Shown piece after piece: positions 44,106 to 52,351 of a DNA stretch of 64,000 bases. Each line of letters begins with the position of its first letter. Position 1 is the first letter of the stretch. The notes under the pieces were generated by a model, which saw nothing but the letters and a program-made list of their open reading frames with translations, was not told where the DNA came from and did not search any database. This stretch comes from Flagellimonas yonaguniensis (GTDB lineage: Bacteria > Bacteroidota > Bacteroidia > Flavobacteriales > Flavobacteriaceae), in the NCBI RefSeq assembly GCF_029193885.1, contig NZ_JARFVB010000001.1:248001-312000 (forward strand). The letters are read 5' to 3'. Both the position numbers and the translations under genes were made by a program.

Positions 44106-45791
44106 TTATGAATTGAATAGTTGTTTTAAAATCCTGTCTGTTATTAAATATGTGGGCTTTACCCCTGTTGTCCCCAATCCCCCCGAAGCTAATGTGCTGC
44201 CTGTCTCCAAGGGATTGTCCGATGCGTAGTAGGCATATCGTACTTTCACATCTTTTTTGATGCTCTTTCGTATTTGGGATGCGGATTGTATTGCTTTTTG
44301 ATAATGCACCCCTTCCATTTCCAACCCTATCACATTCCAAGTGGATTCATGGAAAAACTGAAGAATATCCCTATTCTGCAACGATGTCCCCAATACGGTT
44401 ACCATAGTGCCCTCCATTACTTTTAGTCCATGGCCTTCAAAATCTTTACCGTTAAGCTCGTTTTTAAAAGGATAATTATCCGCTGTTCCCTCAAAGATAT
44501 GGGCCGATGGAATCATCAAATCGCCCTTGCCCCCTTCCAAAATACCAGCTTTTCCCATAATGGAAACCGAATCCACATTAAGAAAGGTTTTTTCATCTCC
44601 TTCTTCCATGGGCTTCAACAACTCGTCTATGGTCTCATATGCTTGTTCTCCAAAGGCATAGTCCATCACAAATATAACTGGTTTTTCTTCCTGTGAAATA
44701 TCCTCCGGTAACTTATAGCAACAACTTTGTTTGCCGAACTTGGCAGTATCAAAAATCTGAACATCGATGTTGGCCCCAGATTCATCCTCCAGAAAAATCA
44801 TACCGTTCTTTTCGGCATGGCTTTTTACCTTTTTGTTGAGAGCTTTGTGCTGTACCGAGCCCAATGCTTCATAAATGTCCAAGGAATCGCTGTCTCGGAA
44901 CTCCTGTGCCAAGGCCTTTTTCGCAAAAAGGGAATTCATCACACTGTGCATATTGGCACTGATAATGTGAAGCGGCCTATGCATTAAATTATGTTGCTTT
45001 AGAGTGCTCTTGATTTTATCCGCCCATTTTTCTCCGTGGATGTGATGTCCTAAACGCTCCCTAAGCAGCGGGCTGAACGTAATGGTTCTTTTATTTCCCG
45101 TCGTCTCTTCCTCAATGGCCAGTTTACCCAACCAATAGATCACATTTAAAAAGCGATCGGGGTCTTCGGAAGTCTTCAGTTTGTTTTCGATTTCCACCAC
45201 CTCATCAAAAGTCCTCCCCAAGATATTGGCACAATGTATCAGCGCCACTTCCCTTTCTTCATTGTCCTTTTCCTCGGTAAGCACAAACTCTGTAAGCTTG
45301 TCCCAATCGCGAATGGTAGCATTTCCATTATCGACCAATACCCTTCTACAGATCTTGCCCGATTCAACAAACAAAAACGTTAGGTGGGTCAGAATATCAT
45401 AAATATCGCTCCTGCCCCGAGTGATTTCGATGTTCATCTGCTCATCATCAATTCGGTAGCAGTTTCTTCTACGCTTAGGTGGAACAATGGGCTTCAAATG
45501 CGATTTGGCAAAACCTTCATCCGAGGTCAGATTAATGAAACGGCACTCCTCTATGCCCTCGGGCAATCGTTCCAACACATAGATCAGTCCGTTGAGTTCT
45601 GCTTTATCTTCGGCAATAGTGCCATAAATTTCGGGCCTGAGCAATAACAAAGCGCTGCGAAGCGCATTCCCGGAAACGCCCGAAGGCTTATAAAATCCGC
45701 GGTTAAGCAAATGTCGCATGGTAATGTACAAACGCTCTATCGCATTGGTGGATTCCTGTGCCCTAGTAGTCTGTTTTACTTCTGTTGCCAT
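44106..45791 (-). CDS. DUF6909 family protein of unknown function
   Basis: 561 residues from the ATG at 45791 (MATEVKQTT); the frame continues 19 codons upstream with a hydrophobic unnatural N terminus that overlaps the GH3 gene end. No signal peptide or membrane segment. Contains GLEMEGVHYQKAIQSA and FVMDYAFGEQAYETIDELL, reminiscent of nucleoside phosphorylase-like folds (EMEG), which I cannot confirm. Assigned to DUF6909 from memory. Lies between the Wzz-like gene (4 bases) and the GH3 gene. Confidence 0.8.
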   Translation of the reverse strand: MATEVKQTTRAQESTNAIERLYITMRHLLNRGFYKPSGVSGNALRSALLLLRPEIYGTIAEDKAELNGLIYVLERLPEGIEECRFINLTSDEGFAKSHLKPIVPPKRRRNCYRIDDEQMNIEITRGRSDIYDILTHLTFLFVESGKICRRVLVDNGNATIRDWDKLTEFVLTEEKDNEEREVALIHCANILGRTFDEVVEIENKLKTSEDPDRFLNVIYWLGKLAIEEETTGNKRTITFSPLLRERLGHHIHGEKWADKIKSTLKQHNLMHRPLHIISANMHSVMNSLFAKKALAQEFRDSDSLDIYEALGSVQHKALNKKVKSHAEKNGMIFLEDESGANIDVQIFDTAKFGKQSCCYKLPEDISQEEKPVIFVMDYAFGEQAYETIDELLKPMEEGDEKTFLNVDSVSIMGKAGILEGGKGDLMIPSAHIFEGTADNYPFKNELNGKDFEGHGLKVMEGTMVTVLGTSLQNRDILQFFHESTWNVIGLEMEGVHYQKAIQSASQIRKSIKKDVKVRYAYYASDNPLETGSTLASGGLGTTGVKPTYLITDRILKQLFNS

Positions 45792-45844
45792 CATATCTTC
45801 TGGCAAAAATAAGTGAATTCCTATGAAAATGAAGCTGTTCCAAG

Positions 45845-47344
45845 TCAACTAATTTTAAAGGGGTGCAGTCCATCGGCCACTTTACGGTCGTTGGCAAGGC
45901 GCTGCACCTTGTTCTGTCCTCCCAATTTTCCGATGGATTTCATGTAATCTTGAAAACCATTTGGTTGAATGCTACTGATTTTTAAAGGCTGAAGAATGTT
46001 GCCGTCAATCAAATCAAAATAGTAGCTGTTCTGCTTCTTCATGCTCTCCTCTATGATTTCAGAGAATTTCGCTGGATCAGATGGCGCCCGTTCAAACTCA
46101 ATGAACCATTCATGATAGGGTAGTTCCCCCTCATCAGGGCTAGTCTGTGGAGCAACGGTAAACTCGTTTACCAAGGCATCCGTCTGCTCCACCGCCAGTC
46201 TAAGTGCTTCTTCCACCTCTTTGGCAATCACATGCTCCCCAAAAGCTGAAATAAAGTGCTTTATTCTTCCCGAGACAACAATTTTATAAGGGTTCCTTGA
46301 AATAAACCGAACAGTATCTCCTAGGTTGTACCCCCACAATCCAGCATTGGTGGAAATTACCATGGCATAGTCCACATCCAATTCCACATCGGCAATGGTC
46401 AATCGTTTAGGGTTTTCATCAAAAAACCCGTCGGCTTTTACAAACTCATAAAATATCCCGGCATCCAAGAGCAAAAGCATCCCCTTCTCCCTTTGGGAGT
46501 TTTGATAGGCAAAAAAGCCTTCGCTTGCGGGGAAAAGTTCAATGCTATCCACTTTTCTACCGATCAGGTTTTCAAATTTGGCACGGTATGGCTCGTAATT
46601 TACACCTCCGTAGATGAACAATTGGAACCCTTTGAAAAGGTTTCCGACCTTTTTGCCCGTCTTGGCGTGGAGCTTTTCAAAATACATCTGCACCCACGAT
46701 GGAATCCCGGCAATGACGGTCATGTCTTCGTTTTCTGTCTCCTCAACGATTTTGTCCACTTTGGTCTCCCAATCCTCAATACAATTGGTCTCCCAGCTGG
46801 GCAAACGGTTTTTTTGGAGATAATTGGGCACGTAATGTGCGGAAATCCCGGAGAGCCTACCCAATTTAATGCCGTTCTTTTCTTCCAGTTCGGGACTGCC
46901 CTGTAAAAAAATCATCCGTCCATCCACAAAATCGGCATTTCCCGTTTCATGGATATAGTTCAGAATTGCATTTCGTGATGCCTCTACCTGATTTTTAATG
47001 GATGGTTTGGTAATGGGAATGTATTTGGCTCCCGAAGTGGTCCCAGATGTTTTCGCAAAATAAATGGGTTTCCCCGGCCACAACACATCTGCTTTGCCCC
47101 CTATGATTTGCTCAACGTAACCCTTCAGCTCTTCGTAATCCCGAATGGGAACTCGTTCCACAAAATCTTGGTGCGAATTGATTGTCGTGAACTGATGGTC
47201 CTTGCCAAAAACAGTGTCCTTGCCCTGAGCAACCAGGTGATTGAAAACCTTTTGTTGGGCTTTCACGGGCTGGTTGACCCACTTCTCGGTCTTTTTGGCT
47301 ATCCGATTCGCAAATATTTTGGCTGCAAATGCTTTTAAGGACAT
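45845..47344 (-). CDS. GH3 auxin-responsive-promoter family protein (acyl-adenylate/amide synthetase fold)
   Basis: 499 residues. Contains YFAKTSGTTSGAKYIPIT, the ATP-binding P-loop-like motif of the GH3/acyl-adenylate family, and LGDTVRFISRNPYKIVVSGRIKHFISAFGEH. Plant GH3 enzymes join amino acids to acids such as jasmonate or auxin; bacterial substrates are unknown. It abuts the M23 peptidase gene, an arrangement I recall as frequent in Flavobacteriia. Confidence 0.9.
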   Translation of the reverse strand: MSLKAFAAKIFANRIAKKTEKWVNQPVKAQQKVFNHLVAQGKDTVFGKDHQFTTINSHQDFVERVPIRDYEELKGYVEQIIGGKADVLWPGKPIYFAKTSGTTSGAKYIPITKPSIKNQVEASRNAILNYIHETGNADFVDGRMIFLQGSPELEEKNGIKLGRLSGISAHYVPNYLQKNRLPSWETNCIEDWETKVDKIVEETENEDMTVIAGIPSWVQMYFEKLHAKTGKKVGNLFKGFQLFIYGGVNYEPYRAKFENLIGRKVDSIELFPASEGFFAYQNSQREKGMLLLLDAGIFYEFVKADGFFDENPKRLTIADVELDVDYAMVISTNAGLWGYNLGDTVRFISRNPYKIVVSGRIKHFISAFGEHVIAKEVEEALRLAVEQTDALVNEFTVAPQTSPDEGELPYHEWFIEFERAPSDPAKFSEIIEESMKKQNSYYFDLIDGNILQPLKISSIQPNGFQDYMKSIGKLGGQNKVQRLANDRKVADGLHPFKIS

Positions 47345-48214
47345 TTAATTGAAATCAATATAGTTCTGGGGGTTTACGGGCTTTCCTTTTCTCCAAAGCT
47401 CAAAATGAAGGTGTGGGCCCGTAGTGAGTTCTCCCGTATTTCCGATAGAGGCAATCACTTCACCTGCTTTGACCAAATCGCCTTGCGACTTGCTCAAGGA
47501 GCCATTGTGTTTGTAAACCGATGTTATTCCTTCTTGATGCTCTATGATGATGACATATCCTGTTTCGGTGGTCCATTCAGCAAAGAGCACGGTTCCGTCC
47601 GCAATGGATTTTACAGGTGTATCTTTCGGGGCGACCAAATCCACCGCATAGTGTTTGGTCTTTTGGTCGAAACCCTGGGAAACTGTCCCATTCACTGGGG
47701 AGAAGAACAAGGTTCCCAAATTCTCCACATCCCTTTCAAAGAGATTGTACTTGTCCTCCAGTTCCACTTCTTCCCGCAATAACAGATCTTGTCGTATTGG
47801 GGTTAGGTCAACGGAAGCCGGATCTAATTTATATTGTTCGAACAAAGAATCGCGATTGGTCTGATTGTTCTCAACATCACCCCGCAAAACCTTCCTTACA
47901 TTGTCAAGGTACCGATTGGTATAATTAAGTACGGTAACCAAAGAATCAGTTTTATAGGTCAGTTCTGTTGCCTGACGCTTCAATTTTGTGGAGGAGTATC
48001 CCGGAATGTATTCCCGCAACGGGGTAAAGGCAATGATCAATGTGGTAATGCCTATCAAAACAATAATGAACATGGTTCCGGTAACAAAAACATTAAGCCT
48101 GTTGAGCTTAAAGGATATCTTTTCCTCAAAAGTGCTTTCATTAAGAATAACCAAGCGGTACTTGTGCAGTAGCTTGCGTTTTATCTCCTTTCGTTTCTTT
48201 TTGTCCTTTGCCAT
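47345..48214 (-). CDS. M23 family peptidase (LytM domain), membrane-anchored
   Basis: 289 residues from the ATG at 48214. A Lys-rich cytoplasmic N terminus, one membrane helix near 42-65 (VFVTGTMFIIVLIGITTLII), a coiled-coil stretch, and a C-terminal LytM domain with HYAVDLV and HLHFELW carrying the zinc ligands. Likely a peptidoglycan endopeptidase or regulator in the periplasm. A TTG 3 codons upstream belongs to the promoter, so ATG is the start. Confidence 0.93.
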   Translation of the reverse strand: MAKDKKKRKEIKRKLLHKYRLVILNESTFEEKISFKLNRLNVFVTGTMFIIVLIGITTLIIAFTPLREYIPGYSSTKLKRQATELTYKTDSLVTVLNYTNRYLDNVRKVLRGDVENNQTNRDSLFEQYKLDPASVDLTPIRQDLLLREEVELEDKYNLFERDVENLGTLFFSPVNGTVSQGFDQKTKHYAVDLVAPKDTPVKSIADGTVLFAEWTTETGYVIIIEHQEGITSVYKHNGSLSKSQGDLVKAGEVIASIGNTGELTTGPHLHFELWRKGKPVNPQNYIDFN

Positions 48215-48220
48215 GGTGAA

Positions 48221-48228
48221 CAAAGATA
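48221..48228 (-). promoter_or_regulatory. TAnnTTTG box directly before the M23 peptidase start
   Basis: TATCTTTG on the minus strand, only 6 bases before the ATG at 48214. If the box sits at -7 as in other Bacteroidota promoters, the transcript would start within a few bases of the ATG, giving a leaderless or near-leaderless message. The -33 element is weak. Confidence 0.5.
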
Positions 48229-48380
48229 GGCTTAGATTTTAATATGCATGTTAAGCTTTTTAAAAAGCTGAAGAGGATAAGTTCTTAAAAATCATTTTCA
48301 AATGCTAATTTTCGTTAATCGAACATTCTCTTCCACATCTTTTTAGTACTTTTACATTTCTAATAAAAGGTTTTGAAGAT

Positions 48381-48578
48381 ATGATTGCTCAAACTATATT
48401 TCTTGGAATGCTGGGTCCTTGGCAGATTGTTTTGATTGTCGCCGTGGTTGTTTTGCTGTTTGGAGGTAGAAAAATCCCAGAACTTATGAAGGGCCTTGGA
48501 AGTGGAATCAAAGAATTTAAGGACGCTACCAAAGAAGACGACAAAATCGAAGGAGAAAGAAACGAGTCAAAATCCTAA
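48381..48578 (+). CDS. tatA: Twin-arginine translocase subunit TatA/TatE
   Basis: 65 residues. One N-terminal membrane helix with the family motif LGPWQIVLIVAVVVLLFGGRKIPELMKGLG, split here as LGPWQIVLIVAVVV and LLFGGRKIPELMKGLG, then an amphipathic helix and a charged tail. Forms the protein-conducting oligomer for folded proteins carrying twin-arginine signals. Divergent from the M23 gene; tatC is not in the window. Confidence 0.95.
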   Translation: MIAQTIFLGMLGPWQIVLIVAVVVLLFGGRKIPELMKGLGSGIKEFKDATKEDDKIEGERNESKS

Positions 48579-48731
48579 CTGACTGTTTGTGGCTTGAAAC
48601 CCGTTGCTTTTCAGTTGGTTTTCGACCAACGACAACAACATTTCAGGTTTCAATGCTGCAAATCCATTCTTTCACAACAAAAAATTATCCCCCCACTTAC
48701 CATATTCTATTTTAGCAGTTCAAACTAAACT

Positions 48732-48779
48732 GTTAAGCCCCCTATGCTTAACCTCCAAATGAACACAACCGTTCATTTG
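48732..48779 (+). other. Two adjacent hairpins in the leader of the OmpA gene
   Basis: First stem 48732-48738 with 48746-48752 (7 bp, 7-base loop); second stem 48756-48764 with 48771-48779 (9 bp, 6-base loop). They end 16 bases before the ATG at 48796, just upstream of a GGAG ribosome-binding site at 48787-48790. No T run follows, so they are not a simple terminator; they may be a regulatory RNA structure or operator palindromes. Confidence 0.6.
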
Positions 48780-48795
48780 TGCAGATGGAGTGGTA

Positions 48796-50844
48796 ATGAA
48801 AAGACTGATCTTGCATTTATTCTTCCTATGCTCTATTGGGATGTTTTCCCAAGAGCTTGCCCTGTCCGAGCATGATGGGATGTCTTCCCGTTCCAATAAA
48901 TTAACTCCATCTGTAGAAAATAGTTCCTCTGATTTCGTAAGACATCTTGATGGGTTGACCGATAAAAAACTGGCACGATACCTTAAAAAAGACGGTGTCG
49001 CCGAAAAACTTATCGAAAAAGGTAACGAGTACTTCGACCAAATGTGGTACGCCGAGTCCGCGCGCATTTTTGACATAGTGCTCGAGAAAACCGAAGCGAA
49101 GCATACCTTGTCCTTGTTGTCCAAGGCAGGAGATTCCCATTATTACATTGGCAATCTGGAGAAATCATACAAATGGTACAACGAAATCTACCAATCGTAC
49201 CAAGACAACATGCAGGAGGAAACTTTTTTTAAGTACACCCAAACCCTTAAAGGAACAGGTAAATATCGAAGAGCTGCCGCCCTCACTAAAATTTTACGAC
49301 AAAAAAGGGATGAGCCTTTGAATGAGCTGGAAAAAATCGACAACAGTACATGGAAAGGCGCTTATACGGTAAAAATCAAAAATTTGGGAATCAATTCCCC
49401 TTATTCTGATTTTTCCCCAATGTTCCATAATGGTTCGGACATCGTTTATTCATCCGCAAAGGATTCCTCTATTCTGATCACTAGGAAATATCGTTGGACC
49501 AACCAGCCTTTCTTGGATTTATATGTTTCAAAAAGAAAGAATGACGAAGGTGATCTATCCTCCCCGAAAAAATTCTCCAAAACGATCAACACCAAATACC
49601 ATGAAGCTTCAATGGCTTTCTCGCCAGACCAGAAAACCATTTATTTCACAAGGAACAACTATGGCAAACGACTTAAAAGGGGGAAAAATGGCATCAACCA
49701 TTTAAAAATTTACCGCTCAAGATTCGTTGGCGGGGAATGGACCAAGGCTGAAGAGCTACCCTTCAATAGCGAAGATTATTCTACAGGCCACCCTGCCGTA
49801 AGTAAAGATGGCACAAAAATGTATTTCGTGTCGGATAGACCTGGCGGTTATGGAGAAACAGACATCTATATGGTGGACATTTATGAAAATGGCACGTTCT
49901 CCGAGCCTCAAAACCTGGGAAGGACCGTCAACACCACAGCAAAGGAGATGTTTCCTTACATCGCGGAAAATTCGCTTTATTTCTCTTCCAACAGACCATT
50001 GGGGTTTGGTGGATTGGATGTGTACAAATCCGATGGCACGGATGGCCAATTCAGTGTTGGGAGCAATATGGGGCAACCTATCAACAGTAACCGTGATGAT
50101 TTCTCCTATATTATTGATGACAAGGGATTACAGGGTTATTTTGCATCCAACCGGAAAGGCGGTAAAGGAGACGACGATATCTATTCCTTTGCATACACCC
50201 TTAACTTGAATACTATTTCGGGTAGTGTCGCTGATCTTGCAACAAGACAACCTATTCCAAACGCAAATATTTCCCTGATCGGAAAGGATGACTCGGTACT
50301 AAATACCACTGCTTCCGATTCCACTGGGAATTATACCTTCAAATATCTGAATCCATCCACAGACTACGTGGTGGCAGCAAACAAGGAAGGTTATGCGAGC
50401 AATAGTCTATCAGTAAGGACCAAGGATAACGAAGATGTTTCCGTATCACATCTTTTAAAGGAAATCGAGGAAAAAGCCATTGTTGAAGTATTCGAGCCCA
50501 AGGATGTTCTTTTCAACTTTGACAGTTTTGAAATTACCTCAAAATCTGCCCGGGAATTGGACAAACTCGTTACTGTATTAAAAGACAATAAAGGGTTATC
50601 CCTGAAGATAGCATCCCATACCGATGCTATTGGGCCAAAGGCCTATAACAAATATCTGTCCGAAAAGCGGGCCAAATCCACCAAGGCCTATCTGATTTCG
50701 CAAGGTATTGACGAATCCAGAATTGTTAGTGCCATTGGTTACGGAGAAGAGCGATTGCTCAATGACTGTTCAGATGGTCATCCCTGTGTTCCTGCACAAC
50801 ATCATTTGAACAGAAGGTCAGAGCTTATTCTTATATCTGATTAA
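48796..50844 (+). CDS. OmpA family protein with TPR, PD40 and carboxypeptidase-regulatory-like domains (PorE-like architecture)
   Basis: 682 residues from the ATG at 48796, chosen over a GTG at 48790 because GGAG lies 5 bases ahead. Order: signal peptide ending near MFSQ, TPR-like helices about 35-180, WD40/PD40 beta-propeller about 195-445 with repeated SPDQKTIYFTRN and KMYFVSDRPGG, a CarboxypepD_reg-like beta domain about 455-545, and an OmpA peptidoglycan-binding domain from VLFNFDSFEI to the end (SHTDAIG, LSEKRAKSTKAYLI). The same order is found in PorE of type IX secretion, but many Flavobacterial paralogues exist and no PorP/SprF partner is adjacent. Confidence 0.9.
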   Translation: MKRLILHLFFLCSIGMFSQELALSEHDGMSSRSNKLTPSVENSSSDFVRHLDGLTDKKLARYLKKDGVAEKLIEKGNEYFDQMWYAESARIFDIVLEKTEAKHTLSLLSKAGDSHYYIGNLEKSYKWYNEIYQSYQDNMQEETFFKYTQTLKGTGKYRRAAALTKILRQKRDEPLNELEKIDNSTWKGAYTVKIKNLGINSPYSDFSPMFHNGSDIVYSSAKDSSILITRKYRWTNQPFLDLYVSKRKNDEGDLSSPKKFSKTINTKYHEASMAFSPDQKTIYFTRNNYGKRLKRGKNGINHLKIYRSRFVGGEWTKAEELPFNSEDYSTGHPAVSKDGTKMYFVSDRPGGYGETDIYMVDIYENGTFSEPQNLGRTVNTTAKEMFPYIAENSLYFSSNRPLGFGGLDVYKSDGTDGQFSVGSNMGQPINSNRDDFSYIIDDKGLQGYFASNRKGGKGDDDIYSFAYTLNLNTISGSVADLATRQPIPNANISLIGKDDSVLNTTASDSTGNYTFKYLNPSTDYVVAANKEGYASNSLSVRTKDNEDVSVSHLLKEIEEKAIVEVFEPKDVLFNFDSFEITSKSARELDKLVTVLKDNKGLSLKIASHTDAIGPKAYNKYLSEKRAKSTKAYLISQGIDESRIVSAIGYGEERLLNDCSDGHPCVPAQHHLNRRSELILISD

Positions 50845-50901
50845 TTCCTTCCTTATTTTATAGGTTTCATAGCATTATAAGTCCAACAGCAACGGACAAA
50901 G

Positions 50902-50962
50902 TGTATTTCATCGATCATTTCCATCGGCTATCCGTTCATGACAATATGCATTTCATCGATCA
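50902..50962. repeat. Direct repeat upstream of the DUF6747 gene
   Basis: TGTATTTCATCGATCA at 50902-50917 and TGCATTTCATCGATCA at 50947-50962, one mismatch, 45 bases apart. Each contains the palindrome ATCGAT. It lies in the 251-base spacer after the OmpA gene, about 135-195 bases before the small gene at 51096, so it could be an operator; otherwise that spacer shows nothing I can name. Confidence 0.6.
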
Positions 50963-51095
50963 AAGAAATGGTCTTGCGGATTTTTGCCCTTCGCCATTCT
51001 ATTTCATCTTTTTTTTATACCGTTCACCTTCTGAATTTAAATTCTCGCCCCACAAATCAAATCTTTGACCTGTCTTTAAACCTTAAATCATACTT

Positions 51096-51266
51096 ATGAA
51101 AAAACTACTACTCGTTAAAGAAATTTATATTGAAGGATTCCGCAATTTGGGACACATAATCGTGGAAAAATACTTTAAGATATTCGCCTGGTTCAGCTTT
51201 ATCATGTTCTTTATAGTGCTTTATGCATTTGTGTACAGAATAGCTACGGGCTTTGCATTTGATTAA
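51096..51266 (+). CDS. DUF6747-type small membrane protein
   Basis: 56 residues: a basic N-terminal helix (KKLLLVKEIYIEGFRNLGH), one membrane helix (FAWFSFIMFFIVLYAFVYRI) and a short tail ATGFAFD. A terminator follows 26 bases later. The pattern matches my recollection of DUF6747, small Flavobacterial membrane proteins with no known function. It is short enough that automated calls may miss it. Confidence 0.85.
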   Translation: MKKLLLVKEIYIEGFRNLGHIIVEKYFKIFAWFSFIMFFIVLYAFVYRIATGFAFD

Positions 51267-51286
51267 CCCCCTAAGCTTTAAAGAAC

Positions 51287-51319
51287 AAAAAGGCCCGAAC
51301 CATAGGTTCGGGCCTTTTT
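51287..51319. terminator. Bidirectional terminator between DUF6747 and DUF4837 genes
   Basis: Perfect 10-bp stem (51292-51301 with 51305-51314), 3-base loop, A run on the left and T run on the right, so it serves both the plus-strand small gene and the minus-strand gene at 51338. Confidence 0.9.
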
Positions 51320-51337
51320 GCTTTATACAAGTTGTGA

Positions 51338-52339
51338 TTAGTCCGAAGCTGGAGTGGGTGGCTCAAAATCCACCGTCTTTAATATGGCCTCCAATTCAAA
51401 CATATAGTCTCTTTTCGCCTCGGAAGGTGCAAAGGTAAATCCTTCTATTACCATTTTCCGGTTGTTGTCCTTATCGCTGATGATGTAGGTCAAAAATGGG
51501 CCTGCCATTGGATAACCATGGATTTCCCAAACCCCTTTTACCTCTGCAGCCTTTTTACCTCCGATTTCTGCAGGGAACACATACGGGGAAAAAGCTTTTT
51601 CCGTGATCATATAAGTGTCCTCATAGGGCCCTGGTATATACTTTTGACCAATGGAGTCACGCATTCGAACAATATCCTGTACAAAGGTGGAATCGTTGCT
51701 AAAATAATCCCATGGCATTTCGTAAGCGATGATGTTCATGGTGCCCTTCGGTATCTGAATATCCATCCAAACAAAATTATCTTCCCTTTTTCCAACTTTG
51801 TACAAGGAGGGTACGTTCAAATGAATTCCAAACTCTTCCTCCAAGGCTTTGTCCTTGCTCAAAGAACGTTCAAATCGTCTTTGGGCCTCAGCAATTTCGT
51901 TCGCCCTGAACTCTTTAATGGCCCTGTCGGCCAAAGAATCCAAGTTTTTGACCATTACTTCTTCCGTGGGTCCTGTTACCACGGCCACTTTCTGGGGTTT
52001 GGAATATGCATCGTCCTTGATGTGGGCCAAAGAAGTGGAATCCTGTTCCACATAGAGAATGGATCTGGAATGGGTCGTGGTCCCTTTGAACACTTTTGGA
52101 GGTACTTGGGTTATAGTGAATTTCGGTTCTATTTGTGGTAGCCCTACAATTTGGGCCGCAAACTCATCCCTGATCTTTTCTCCTACAGGCCCTCTCCAGA
52201 GCTCTGTGTCCATAATAACCATTAAGGAGTTAATGCCTCCAGTGGAAGGCGGAAGAAATCTTTCTTTTGAACCTGAATCCTTACAGGCTCCCAATGCCAA
52301 CATCGCTGTGGCAAACAATAGTGTTCCTAATTTTTTCAT
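51338..52339 (-). CDS. DUF4837 family lipoprotein
   Basis: 333 residues. Signal peptide with lipobox ALGACK (Cys19). PPSTGGINSLMVIMDTELWRG at the start of the mature chain and DMRDSIGQKYIPGPYEDTYM-like sequence in the middle (VRMRDSIGQKYIPGPYED) are features I associate with DUF4837. Function unknown. Co-transcribed 12 bases after the lytic transglycosylase gene, so an envelope role is likely. Confidence 0.88.
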   Translation of the reverse strand: MKKLGTLLFATAMLALGACKDSGSKERFLPPSTGGINSLMVIMDTELWRGPVGEKIRDEFAAQIVGLPQIEPKFTITQVPPKVFKGTTTHSRSILYVEQDSTSLAHIKDDAYSKPQKVAVVTGPTEEVMVKNLDSLADRAIKEFRANEIAEAQRRFERSLSKDKALEEEFGIHLNVPSLYKVGKREDNFVWMDIQIPKGTMNIIAYEMPWDYFSNDSTFVQDIVRMRDSIGQKYIPGPYEDTYMITEKAFSPYVFPAEIGGKKAAEVKGVWEIHGYPMAGPFLTYIISDKDNNRKMVIEGFTFAPSEAKRDYMFELEAILKTVDFEPPTPASD

Positions 52340-52351
52340 CTTGCGCTAAAT

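Noticed and set aside
48596..48640. Hairpin GTTGGT-TTTCG-ACCAAC after tatA as a terminator
   Set aside because: Only 6 bp and not followed by a T run on either strand, so I do not call it a terminator.
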